A DNA stretch of 7,958 nt from PNAI01 sp964575715 (GCA_964575715.1 CAZNSG010000043.1:1-7958); one strand, 5' to 3'; counted from the first letter of the stretch, positions 1 to 7,179 are shown. Made by a program: numbers and translations. Notes: generated by a model not told the origin, from the letters alone.

Positions 1-2433
1 GACGATGGCCGCGTCCTGTAGATTCTGTCCCTCGCTCAAAACGTCAGTAGCCACGAGGACTCGAAGCTCCTGCTCAGCTGCAACTTGATCGCCCTTCTTG
101 TTGCTCTCCGGACTGAATCGCCAAGCATAGCTGGTAGGGTCCTCGTCTTCGCCCGTGACGCCTGCGATTCGCTTCAAACCACGGGCGCGAAGCTGCGTTG
201 CGAGGTAGCGAACAGTGTCCGCGAACTGCGTGAAGATTAGAACCTTTTCTTTTGGATGCCGTTTGGTGAGAAGCGTGAATAGGGCATCCAGCTTGGCGTC
301 GGTGTTTGGTTTCCAGTCTCCGCATTGTTTCAGCACATCCAACAACTTGGCGCCATCGGCGGCGAGGTCCTTGGAAAGCGAGGAAACGAACAAGTCCGGC
401 CGAAGCCATTTGAATCGTGCTTTGAATTGAGTGCTGTATTTTTTGTAAACTTCGGCCGCGCATTTTTTAAAATCGGTGATCGTACGTAGAGCCCGTAGGG
501 GGGCGGGCTTGTGTTCATTCCCATCTTCATCTTCGAAGAATTCTGCGTCGGCACTCTCGTCATCCACGTCCTCGTCATAATTACCGGCGTCGAGAAGCCC
601 CGAATCCTGTGTGCCGATGGGCAATGGCAACCCGTGCTCGATGGCATGAATAAAAATGTGATTGCGGAGAATGTGGCGCTCTATGGATTGTTGAAATGCC
701 TCGCCGCTGCTTTCGAGTCGCTTAAACAAGTTTGTTCGGCAAAAGCCCATGAGCCGCTTGCCAGCGCGAGACAAGTCTTGGAGCTGCTTCGCTTCGGCCG
801 TCGTTGGTGACTTGTGAGGCGACGCCGCGACGTAGTTGGCTAATCCATATCGAGGCAGGTTCAGCGCGTTAACGGCAGCCACAACGTCAGTAGCATATAA
901 TCGAGCATACTGATCGGACGAATCGTTTTCGTTGATTTTAAACTTGACAGTCTTCGGCGCGCGTTCGGGAAAATACGAACGCGTCCCATCCTCGAAGGTG
1001 AGGAACTTGCGTCCAATAACTGGATCAAGCGTGGCATAGTTGTCCTGAATAAAGCTTCGGGTTCTGCGCACCATGTAGAGCCGCATCAATTCGCGCCAGT
1101 CATCGGCATATTCGCTCTTCTCGAATGCTGCGAGCGAGCGAACAGGACACTGATGGCGACGAATGAACTCGGTTTCGCCCAGGTCCCGTAATAGTCGTTC
1201 GGGGCGGATGCCCAGCTCTTGAGCCTCCGGAACGAATAGGCGGAGCTGACTAGATAGGTCGAGGTACGTTTTGTTGTAGGGTGTAGCCGAAAGTAAGATG
1301 CACTTACTCTCGTTTTCCTGAATGTATTCTTGAATGGCACGATAGCGCTTGCCCTCACGATTGCGGAGGTTTTGACTCTCGTCGATCAGAACAACACGGT
1401 AGCGGCGTAATGTAGAAAGTTCCCCGGACGCCTTTGTGATGGAAAGGACCTTGGCGAGAAGGCGATATTCAGAGACATAGTCCTCCCACATCTTGACAAG
1501 GTTCTTGGGACAAATGATGAGCGTTTCTGTGAAGTGATCGTCCTGAAATATCTTGGCCAGCGCTGTGGCCATTAGTGTCTTTCCCAGCCCGACTACGTCG
1601 CCGATCAGGACGCCGTTACGCTTATTGAGGTGATGTGCGGCAATCTTTACCGCTGCAACTTGGTAATCAAAAAGACGGTGGCCAAACTCCGGCGGAATAC
1701 GAAACTCGGACAACCCGGCACGGGCTTCTTGAGCCAAGTGATAAGCCATCTTGACGTAGATTTGGTATGGCGGGACAAGCGCTTCGCGCGCCCAGCTCTG
1801 CTCGATAACGTCTATTAATTCCGCCGAGATATCGACGCACCAGCGATCGTTCCAACGATCCTCAAACCACGCCGCAAGTTTTTTGGCGGCGTCGCTGTCA
1901 AGCACATCGACGTTAAGCTCGCCCTGTTTGGAAAGGCCGGAGAGAGTGAGATTGCTGCTCCCGAGATATCCAATGATCGGGTTGACAGGGTCAGAGCGAA
2001 ACGCGAGATACAGCTTTGCGTGTAGGGTATGCCGAAGAAATAATTTCACCGCGACCTTTCCGGCGCGGAGCTGAGCGAGCAAGCGGCGAAGACCATTTTC
2101 GTCTTCGTTTGTTGGAAAGCCGACGATCAACTGTTCGCGAAATTCGGTGGCCAATTTACGCTTAAGGGTGGCGGCGGTGGCGTTATCGAGTTCCTGTGCG
2201 CCATCGCGCGTCAGCAACTCGCGCAGTTCCTGCTGCGGAAGCTTCTGCATCCCGACTAGGAGGCGGCATTGCTGGCCGGGGCCGCCATCCCAGCGCTCAA
2301 TCAGGCGGTCGATCTGACGCCAGCCACGCAGATTGAAATACCCGACGCAAAAATCCGACCGGCCCGAAAGGGCCAGAGCTGCTGAGAGCGCGGGCAGTAG
2401 ACGTTGGTCGATATTATCGTAGATTGTTGGCAT
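1..2433 (-). CDS. PLD-like nuclease domain fused to SNF2-family helicase (C-terminus outside window)
   Basis: This frame stays open from an ATG at 2433 to the window edge, giving 811 residues and no stop. A phospholipase-D-like domain fills about the first 200 residues, with a single HxK half-site (H138, K140 in HAKLYL) followed by GSSNLT at 158-163; such domains usually act as nucleases after pairing of two half-sites. An SNF2/superfamily 2 helicase follows: GLGKT (282-286, Walker A), DESQ (351-354, motif II), SATP (382-385, motif III), KVLIFTQFADT near 720 (motif IV) and ATDVLSEGQNLQ (795-806, motif V). Motif VI with its arginine finger must lie beyond the edge, so roughly 200-300 residues are probably missing. 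A strongly acidic stretch at about 615-641 lies between the two helicase lobes. Motif II ends in Q rather than the usual H, which some SNF2 proteins tolerate. The start is fixed by AGGAGG five bases upstream. Proteins of this build are common in restriction and defence loci. The link to the upstream SIR2-HerA genes is inferred from position and strand. Confidence 0.93.
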   Translation of the reverse strand, partial: MPTIYDNIDQRLLPALSAALALSGRSDFCVGYFNLRGWRQIDRLIERWDGGPGQQCRLLVGMQKLPQQELRELLTRDGAQELDNATAATLKRKLATEFREQLIVGFPTNEDENGLRRLLAQLRAGKVAVKLFLRHTLHAKLYLAFRSDPVNPIIGYLGSSNLTLSGLSKQGELNVDVLDSDAAKKLAAWFEDRWNDRWCVDISAELIDVIEQSWAREALVPPYQIYVKMAYHLAQEARAGLSEFRIPPEFGHRLFDYQVAAVKIAAHHLNKRNGVLIGDVVGLGKTLMATALAKIFQDDHFTETLIICPKNLVKMWEDYVSEYRLLAKVLSITKASGELSTLRRYRVVLIDESQNLRNREGKRYRAIQEYIQENESKCILLSATPYNKTYLDLSSQLRLFVPEAQELGIRPERLLRDLGETEFIRRHQCPVRSLAAFEKSEYADDWRELMRLYMVRRTRSFIQDNYATLDPVIGRKFLTFEDGTRSYFPERAPKTVKFKINENDSSDQYARLYATDVVAAVNALNLPRYGLANYVAASPHKSPTTAEAKQLQDLSRAGKRLMGFCRTNLFKRLESSGEAFQQSIERHILRNHIFIHAIEHGLPLPIGTQDSGLLDAGNYDEDVDDESADAEFFEDEDGNEHKPAPLRALRTITDFKKCAAEVYKKYSTQFKARFKWLRPDLFVSSLSKDLAADGAKLLDVLKQCGDWKPNTDAKLDALFTLLTKRHPKEKVLIFTQFADTVRYLATQLRARGLKRIAGVTGEDEDPTSYAWRFSPESNKKGDQVAAEQELRVLVATDVLSEGQNLQDAAIV

Positions 2434-2438
2434 CGCCC

Positions 2439-2444
2439 CCTCCT
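2439..2444 (-). promoter_or_regulatory. Ribosome binding site of the PLD-helicase gene
   Basis: The minus strand reads AGGAGG, then five bases, then ATG at 2433. This full match to the anti-Shine-Dalgarno sequence fixes the helicase start and suggests efficient independent translation, unlike the coupled start of herA. Confidence 0.8.
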
Positions 2445-2467
2445 AGACGCAGCTTCATAAATGGCAG

Positions 2468-2481
2468 ACGTTACAGAACGT
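2468..2481. repeat. Inverted repeat ACGTT-N4-AACGT
   Basis: Five-base arms (2468-2472 and 2477-2481) flank ACAG about 35 bases upstream of the helicase start codon. The spacing would suit a repressor or activator site overlapping the leader. Arms this short can arise by chance, so the regulatory role is only a suggestion. Confidence 0.25.
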
Positions 2482-2494
2482 ACGAGTGTATCCG

Positions 2495-2506
2495 AGCAAA
2501 ATTGCT
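2495..2506. repeat. Inverted repeat AGCAA-AA-TTGCT
   Basis: This near-palindrome lies about 60-75 bases upstream of the helicase start and next to the ACGTT/AACGT repeat. Its position would suit a promoter-proximal operator. I found no good -35/-10 pair beside it, so it is a weak candidate. Confidence 0.25.
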
Positions 2507-2613
2507 AACCGCTAATAGAAATCTGCTTATGATCGCCTGCGGCCACAAGCCAATGATGCTTAGCCAGCAGTGCAGCGCTGATGATTGGCCAGCACCATAT
2601 TGTCTCGCAGCTA

Positions 2614-2628
2614 GAGCGGATTCCGCTC
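2614..2628. repeat. 15-base inverted repeat GAGCGGA-T-TCCGCTC
   Basis: Two perfect seven-base arms flank a single central T in the gap between the small 61-codon gene and the helicase gene. Just to the right (2656-2673) is a second inverted repeat, AGGAAT-N6-ATTCCT, which overlaps the stop of the small gene. Either the region is an operator, or it is part of a dispersed intergenic repeat of the kind common in alphaproteobacteria. The dispersed-repeat reading is from general resemblance only. No run of T follows on either strand, so it is not a typical intrinsic terminator. Confidence 0.4.
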
Positions 2629-2660
2629 ATGTGGAACCATCGGCAGTGTGATTGAAGGAA

Positions 2661-2846
2661 TCAACACATTCCTGCGGGGCTGAAGGTGCTTTCAATCCGA
2701 TCTAACCGATTCAACCCGACCGAAACATGCTCTAAGCGTGAGTTGAATTGTTCAAACGTGACCATTGCATCCGCAGGCTCTTTACGTTCGCGCTGCTGGC
2801 GAAGCGTTGCGGCAATATTGTCGGCATGACGGTAACTGATGCCCAT
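2661..2846 (-). CDS. Small helical protein of unknown function, downstream of herA
   Basis: This frame encodes 61 residues, starting 14 bases after the herA stop on the same strand. A TAA codon sits immediately before the ATG in frame, so the gene cannot extend further upstream. The Shine-Dalgarno match is weak (GTGAG seven to eight bases before the ATG). The sequence is rich in charged residues and leucine. The segment FNSRLEHVSVGLNRLDRIES (about 34-53) has hydrophobic residues spaced as in a short amphipathic helix or coiled coil, which would suit an oligomerising or partner-binding peptide. No known family is recognised. Position suggests a third gene of the SIR2-HerA operon, but the frame is short and could be chance. 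The C-terminal end overlaps an inverted repeat. Confidence 0.45.
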   Translation of the reverse strand: MGISYRHADNIAATLRQQRERKEPADAMVTFEQFNSRLEHVSVGLNRLDRIESTFSPAGMC

Positions 2847-2860
2847 TTATCTCACGACTG

Positions 2861-4972
2861 CTATGCCTCAGGCGTCGGGTTATCTCCCGGTATCTGCGCC
2901 CAGTCCACCGTCAGTTTTTGCCAGTCGATCTTTCGACGCTCATCCAGCGTCCACACTTTCCAGAAATCAGGATCAGCGGAATGTGGGCGTTGGTTTTCCG
3001 GTAGTTCATCCATCTCAACCAACACCGGAATCGGTGTAGCCCAACCCAATAAAATAGCTTGTCGCGAAGGAAGGCTCGGCAATTCTCGAAGCAGGCCCCC
3101 AACGTTGTCTGGAACTAAACGTGATACAAGACTCTGATCACTGTCATTGACGAGACGATGCAATAAGAATGTGTTGCATTGAGCGAGGATGGTAGGCGAA
3201 AGTTCCGACGGTCGTTGCGATGACAGAACTAAACCCAATCCAAACTTTCTTCCTTCACGCGCAATGCGCTCAAATGTTTCGCGGCACAAACGATCAGGCG
3301 ATACAGCTTGCCCCTCATCATTCCCACCGCGTTTGACAAAGGTATGTGCTTCTTCAAGAACCAATACTGTAGGCAATGTCTTTCCATCTGAATTCAATCG
3401 CCGGTAGCGTTGCATTGTTTCAAAGACAAGTCTGGCCAGCACTGAAACGACAATATGGATGATTTCAGAGGGAACGAGCGATAGATCGATCACAGCTATT
3501 GGGCCGTTGGCTGCGCCGTCCGATCCCACATACTCGTTTAGCCAAGCTTCGAAAGTAGTTGGCGGATCGCGTCCTATGACTGCTCCCAATCGCCGATCTG
3601 CCAACATGCCGCGAATCCGCAATCCGAGGGTTGAAATAAATCCAGCCAATGCTCCTCCTTGCTCTGTGGCTGTGCGTTCCAGATGTTCTGCGAGCATGTT
3701 CACGTCAAAATATAGAGGCGCGTCCTCATTGATTGGCGCAAGCCCAGCGAGGTCCGGCAGCGAATTAGCAACGCTCGTGAGGCCGGCTCGAATTCCTTCC
3801 AAGTTTCCAATCGAGAAATCGTTGAAGAATTGTTGGGAACGGCGAGAGTCAACGACGCCACTTACGGCTTGAGCCAGTTGGCTCAGAGTCGTAGCGATCG
3901 GCTCATCAACATTTAGTGCAAACTGGCCGATATCTTCAGCGAGCCTTTCGAGCATTCGGCCGCAATCAAACCTCGCACGGACGGTTCCTGCGAAAGCAGT
4001 AGTGCCAATGCTCAACATCGCGGCGATACGCGCAATGTAAGATGCGAGGTAGCGACGGATCATGGCTTCACGCGGCAAGCCTTCCGTCCGTCCACTCTTC
4101 AATTCTCTCAATCCCTGCAATAACAAAGGTCGCTGAGCGCCCGGTTGAGCATGCGCAACGGCGGTCCACTCATGGCCATTCCAAAGCCAAGCCGGAACGT
4201 CCAAGGGCCGCTCGTTGCCTTCAACCGGAGGGACCTTGAAGAGGCGGAGCGCAGCGCCGAAATCCGCAAACGCCCGTGCATATTCTCCGTTCGGATCAAG
4301 AACGATAAACCGCGCGTTTGGCTTCCCGTTGCCGCCTCTCGCTTTAATAGCAGCTTGGCTAGCCTCCAAAGACCAACGAATGAGCCCAGCTACACTGCAC
4401 GATTTTCCACTGCCTGTGTTTCCAAGAACCGCGAGATGCCGACCAAAAAGTTTGTCCGGGTCCACCTTGATGGCAGCATTTGCCGCCATAGGAGAGGCAC
4501 CTATTCGCACCCGCCTGTCGCTAGTCTTTCCGCCAACGATGGCCTCGACTTGCTCCGGGGTCGGCACAAGCACCTGATCGCCGACCGAAGGAAAGGAAAT
4601 TACGCCACGCGAGAGCTCGAATTCGACATTGCCGGTTTGGCGGTCCCGTCTAGAACCGAGGGTTCCCACGGGCGTTACGACCATTTTGCGTAAGGGAAAT
4701 GGCAGGTCGATCAGAGCAAAATCTTTCAACCCGGAGCGTTTTGGATAGGGAGAACGTTCAATTCCGATCCACGAAATATATCCAACAGTGGCTCCTGCCT
4801 CGTTTGGGATAAGGACATAACCGTTCAAGCGGGGAAACGGCGTCGGCGTTCCGGTGTTAAGCGCTGTTGCATGGGGCGCATCGAGTTCAAGTAAAACTCT
4901 TACTTCGTCAGGCGAAACGGATTCCACCGAACCGATCACCAACTCAGACAAACGTTGAATGGCTGTAGTCAT
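2861..4972 (-). CDS. herA: HerA-type DNA-translocating ATPase (SIR2-HerA defence pair)
   Basis: A 703-residue FtsK/HerA-superfamily ATPase. Residues about 8-155 form the likely N-terminal HAS-barrel. Walker A is GNTGSGKS (184-191) and Walker B is TVLVLEEAH (535-543) with acidic residues E540 and E541. LSSQRPSELSP (583-593) is the conserved HerA segment after Walker B, and HRLVNDSDQ (605-613) also fits the family. HerA proteins assemble as hexamers that pump double-stranded DNA. In bacterial SIR2-HerA systems the ring binds the SIR2 subunits to form one large complex. Walker A and B are about 350 residues apart, noticeably more than in archaeal HerA, so an extra mostly helical region (about 275-480) is inserted in the ATPase core. 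The ATG overlaps the stop of the SIR2 gene as ATGA and lacks a strong ribosome binding site, which points to translational coupling and matched production of the two proteins. The stop is TAG. Confidence 0.93.
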   Translation of the reverse strand: MTTAIQRLSELVIGSVESVSPDEVRVLLELDAPHATALNTGTPTPFPRLNGYVLIPNEAGATVGYISWIGIERSPYPKRSGLKDFALIDLPFPLRKMVVTPVGTLGSRRDRQTGNVEFELSRGVISFPSVGDQVLVPTPEQVEAIVGGKTSDRRVRIGASPMAANAAIKVDPDKLFGRHLAVLGNTGSGKSCSVAGLIRWSLEASQAAIKARGGNGKPNARFIVLDPNGEYARAFADFGAALRLFKVPPVEGNERPLDVPAWLWNGHEWTAVAHAQPGAQRPLLLQGLRELKSGRTEGLPREAMIRRYLASYIARIAAMLSIGTTAFAGTVRARFDCGRMLERLAEDIGQFALNVDEPIATTLSQLAQAVSGVVDSRRSQQFFNDFSIGNLEGIRAGLTSVANSLPDLAGLAPINEDAPLYFDVNMLAEHLERTATEQGGALAGFISTLGLRIRGMLADRRLGAVIGRDPPTTFEAWLNEYVGSDGAANGPIAVIDLSLVPSEIIHIVVSVLARLVFETMQRYRRLNSDGKTLPTVLVLEEAHTFVKRGGNDEGQAVSPDRLCRETFERIAREGRKFGLGLVLSSQRPSELSPTILAQCNTFLLHRLVNDSDQSLVSRLVPDNVGGLLRELPSLPSRQAILLGWATPIPVLVEMDELPENQRPHSADPDFWKVWTLDERRKIDWQKLTVDWAQIPGDNPTPEA

Positions 4973-6252
4973 GGTGCGGTGCCTGGATTTGCGGGTGCAG
5001 TAGCGGTTGAATCGCTACCACCTGGCCGATGGCGCATAATCTCCGTGAGCCGGCCGGTAATGTAATCGAGTGCCGGCTTAGGAAAATAGTGCTCAATGAG
5101 ATTGCTCAAACTCGCAAAGTGAGGGCCAACAAGCAACGAGACCTGAGCGTCCCTTGTACGTGAGCAAAACGTCTTGATGCGATCGTCGACTTCGTAAGCA
5201 ATGATGACGATATGCGTGGATGGGATGGTAAGCATATCCAGAAGGATGCGGTTTACATGATCATCCCCGAACCCGTAGCCATACGTAACCACGACCGCAT
5301 TGGGGCGGCACAAAGCAGCCGCCATATCTCGGAAGAGTTCCGCATAGGGATAGGCGGTTGTCTCCACATCCTTTGCTGGATTGGGATACACCATCACGGT
5401 ATTGATCGGATTTTTTGGTAGGTCCGTGTGATCTGTGGGTGCGCCGAATGGGAGTCCAAGCTTTCTGATAGCGCGGATTCCTGCATCGTATTGCCAGTCG
5501 AGTGAACCGTGGAGTTTTGTAAGGCGAATGATCCCTTCCATGAAGCGCGGTTCTCCACGGATACCGGGCGGGTTGTAGTGCACATCCACTTCGATGCGAG
5601 AGGACCGAAAAAGTGGGCTAAGCGCGCCTACGAACCGATCAATAATACGGAGACCGGCAAGATCGCAGCCATGTTCGACTAGCCGATCGTAATTTGTTGT
5701 GAAGATATGTAGTCGCTCTCTCGACGCCGCTCTACTGGCACAGCTCAAAAGAAATGATTGGAGCAGCATATTCGCAGCTGGTGTCTTGGCCTTTGAAATC
5801 TGCAATTCCGTTTTTAGTAGCGAGGCGAGGAATTGCCGCAGCTGCACATCCATTGCATCTTTCAGGACTATAGCTGCGGCGTCATCTGTGACACTGAGAC
5901 CCTCAAAGACAGCGAGTGCGCTTCGAAGTTGATCTTCGATATTGGCATCACCGCGTCCCATCAGCTTGGCCGAAGCAGCGGCGTGCTTATCAATCGCCGC
6001 GTCGTACTTGGTTCCAAATGTGACTTTGGACATTCCCGTAGCCGAACCACCCGCTGCGAGTGCGATGGAGGTGGTGAAGCCACTACCGAGCATCACGTTT
6101 AGATGTTCGGCTTGGAAAACGGCCGAGAGCCAGGGTTCGATCTGCTTTCGTCCGTTAGCGATAAAAATGTTTAGGTCTGGCCCAGATGTTGGAACGTCAT
6201 CGGATTCCAGAACGTGAGCGCCGACGCGATAGGAATGTTTTTTCCAATCCAC
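4969..6252 (-). CDS. sir2: SIR2-like NADase-type defence protein
   Basis: A 427-residue protein with a Rossmann-type SIR2 fold of the SIR2_2 defence class. Visible motifs are GSGFTTS (56-62, NAD phosphate loop), FTTNYD (184-189, with likely catalytic N187), KLHGS (246-250, with likely catalytic H248) and GYGFGDDHVN (325-334, the late NAD-binding motif). The four cysteines (171, 196, 315, 363) do not form CxxC pairs, so the zinc ribbon of protein deacetylases is absent. That favours NAD hydrolysis, or the reported nuclease-linked activity of such proteins, over deacetylation. The domain between the phosphate loop and N187 is helical and likely mediates assembly. The C-terminal tail is rich in G, S, T, A and P and probably disordered. 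The start is GTG, five bases after GGAGG. The gene is first in the minus-strand operon and overlaps herA by four bases. In known SIR2-HerA pairs, phage sensing leads to NAD depletion and abortive infection; that outcome is inferred here. Confidence 0.92.
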   Translation of the reverse strand: MDWKKHSYRVGAHVLESDDVPTSGPDLNIFIANGRKQIEPWLSAVFQAEHLNVMLGSGFTTSIALAAGGSATGMSKVTFGTKYDAAIDKHAAASAKLMGRGDANIEDQLRSALAVFEGLSVTDDAAAIVLKDAMDVQLRQFLASLLKTELQISKAKTPAANMLLQSFLLSCASRAASRERLHIFTTNYDRLVEHGCDLAGLRIIDRFVGALSPLFRSSRIEVDVHYNPPGIRGEPRFMEGIIRLTKLHGSLDWQYDAGIRAIRKLGLPFGAPTDHTDLPKNPINTVMVYPNPAKDVETTAYPYAELFRDMAAALCRPNAVVVTYGYGFGDDHVNRILLDMLTIPSTHIVIIAYEVDDRIKTFCSRTRDAQVSLLVGPHFASLSNLIEHYFPKPALDYITGRLTEIMRHRPGGSDSTATAPANPGTAP

Positions 6253-6256
6253 TTAA

Positions 6257-6263
6257 CCCTCCC
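6257..6263 (-). promoter_or_regulatory. Ribosome binding site of the SIR2 gene (supports GTG start)
   Basis: The minus strand reads GGGAGGG followed by TTAA and GTG at 6252. The strong purine-rich match at normal spacing supports the GTG codon as the true start over any internal ATG. Confidence 0.75.
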
Positions 6264-6305
6264 AATTTCGATACGAACGGCCCACGGCGGCTCACATCGA
6301 CATTA

Positions 6306-6315
6306 AATTTAAATT
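6306..6315. promoter_or_regulatory. AT-rich palindrome AATTTAAATT, possible operator or promoter element
   Basis: This perfect 10-base palindrome lies about 55-65 bases upstream of the SIR2 start codon, in a locally AT-rich patch bounded by GC-rich sequence. The location fits the promoter of the SIR2-HerA operon or a dimeric regulator site. No standard -35/-10 pair was identified, so function is a guess. Confidence 0.3.
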
Positions 6316-6561
6316 GGCGCGCACCGGCATCGTTATGCGTCCCATCCTCGTCGCGATTCGCACCCCCAACCGTCTCGGATATTCACCTTTCTATATTTGC
6401 ACTTCGCGCGCATTGCCGCGTGAGGCGTCAGCTAGTGCGTACATTTTTGTGCAAAACATCAAAATAATCCCAACAAAAGAACCTTATACCGCACGCACGA
6501 TGTTGGCGCAGGCTAAGATCAAAGACTGCGATTACGTGATCGCGTCGCGAGGGAGACAGTC

Positions 6562-6744
6562 ATGACGGAGAACAACTTTGCGGGCTACATGGCGAAGAGC
6601 AAACTTTTAACTTTGGTGACCATCGTACTCATGATTGTACCGTTTTTCTACGAGCCTTGGTATATAGCCCTGCCGATTGCTATCGGCGTGTATGTTGTGT
6701 CTGGGTTTATCCGTGTCACATTCATGTTGAAATCTGGAACATAA
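6562..6744 (+). CDS. Small protein with two membrane segments, unknown function
   Basis: A 60-residue protein starting at ATG, preceded by AGGGAGA at a suitable distance. A short polar N-terminus (about 1-13) is followed by two hydrophobic stretches at about 15-30 and 34-54. They are separated by a tight turn containing EPW, so the protein is likely a helical hairpin in the inner membrane. No family is recognised. It is the first of three co-directional genes, with 33 bases to the next, so co-transcription is likely. Its direction is opposite to the SIR2-HerA genes, so it is probably not part of that operon. Confidence 0.65.
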   Translation: MTENNFAGYMAKSKLLTLVTIVLMIVPFFYEPWYIALPIAIGVYVVSGFIRVTFMLKSGT

Positions 6745-6777
6745 AAACAATCGTCAGAGGTTTTGTCGGGGGAGAGA

Positions 6778-7179
6778 ATGGCCGAGAAAGATGCTGAGGC
6801 ACTTGCCTTGTCTGAGGCTAAGCGCGCCAATTTTTTGGCACATGTTGAATTTAGCGCCGCCTTCGCCGATTTTAATTCCATCTGGAATATCCGCGCTAAG
6901 GCGAGAGCACGTGCCAAGGCTCATTATACTGCCGCCCTTGACGATGTCGCGGCAACCGAAAAGAACCTTGACGCGAAACGGAAGGCATTCGATCCGGTCT
7001 ACGCGGCGCAACGTGCCATAGCCGAGCCAATTGAAAAGGAAAATTCAGACTCCGTGACAGCCTCTCTTACCACTCTTTTGGCCATGGAACGTGACGGCCT
7101 GGTCCAGCTCGATGGGTTCATGATCAAAAAGTATCTGAAGCCAGACGATCCTCGCGTGAAGGCGTGGCGTGGCCAATGA
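6778..7179 (+). CDS. Charged helical protein of unknown function
   Basis: A 133-residue, probably cytoplasmic protein with no signal peptide. The ATG at 6778 follows GGGGGAGAGA and is preferred over an in-frame TTG at 6763 because the purine-rich stretch then serves as the ribosome binding site. The sequence is rich in Ala, Lys, Arg, Glu and Asp. Residues about 38-75 (with repeated AKARARAKAHY-like character and TEKNLDAKRKAF) look like a long helix or coiled coil. The C-terminal part (LVQLDGFMIKKYLKPDDPRV) appears globular. No family is recognised. It sits between a small membrane protein and a secreted TPR-like protein on the same strand. Confidence 0.7.
   Translation: MAEKDAEALALSEAKRANFLAHVEFSAAFADFNSIWNIRAKARARAKAHYTAALDDVAATEKNLDAKRKAFDPVYAAQRAIAEPIEKENSDSVTASLTTLLAMERDGLVQLDGFMIKKYLKPDDPRVKAWRGQ

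Larger units (their letters stand above)
2434..2660. other. Intergenic region upstream of the PLD-helicase gene
   Basis: This 227-base gap carries the helicase ribosome binding site and at least three inverted repeats, and no credible coding frame. It interrupts an otherwise tightly packed minus-strand gene set, so the helicase may have its own promoter or be read through from herA. I could not find a clear sigma-70 promoter; TACACT on the minus strand is a possible -10 box but lacks a matching -35 box. Confidence 0.5.
6253..6561. other. Divergent intergenic region
   Basis: These 309 bases separate the minus-strand SIR2 operon from the plus-strand gene set and must hold promoters for both. 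The left part has an AT-rich palindrome. The right part is A-rich on the plus strand (about 6450-6490) and includes TTATAC (6484-6489), a possible -10 box without a good -35 partner. A plus-strand frame from a TTG at 6314 to a stop at 6565 exists, but I do not accept it as a gene. No RNA gene or terminator was recognised. Confidence 0.5.

Noticed and set aside
74..647. Minus-strand frames of 129 and 105 codons within the helicase region
   Set aside because: They are out-of-frame shadows; the helicase frame across the same bases carries SNF2 lobe-2 sequence leading into motif IV and motif V.
2424..2651. Plus-strand 75-codon frame in the intergenic gap
   Set aside because: It begins inside the helicase start region with no ribosome binding site, shows no recognisable domain and runs through the inverted repeats.
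2614..2673. Intrinsic terminator after the small gene
   Set aside because: The inverted repeats have either a one-base centre or short arms and are not followed by a run of T on either strand.
4145..4693. Plus-strand frame of 182 codons opposite herA
   Set aside because: It lies antisense to the HerA Walker A region, has no recognisable domain and is explained by codon bias of the opposite strand.
6314..6565. Plus-strand 83-codon frame ending in an ATGA overlap with the membrane-protein gene
   Set aside because: It starts with TTG inside an AT-rich palindrome with no ribosome binding site, has no recognisable domain and lies where the divergent promoters should be. The overlap with the next gene is the only supporting sign.
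6763..6777. TTG at 6763 as the start of the helical protein
   Set aside because: The upstream extension consists of the purine-rich ribosome binding site of the ATG at 6778.
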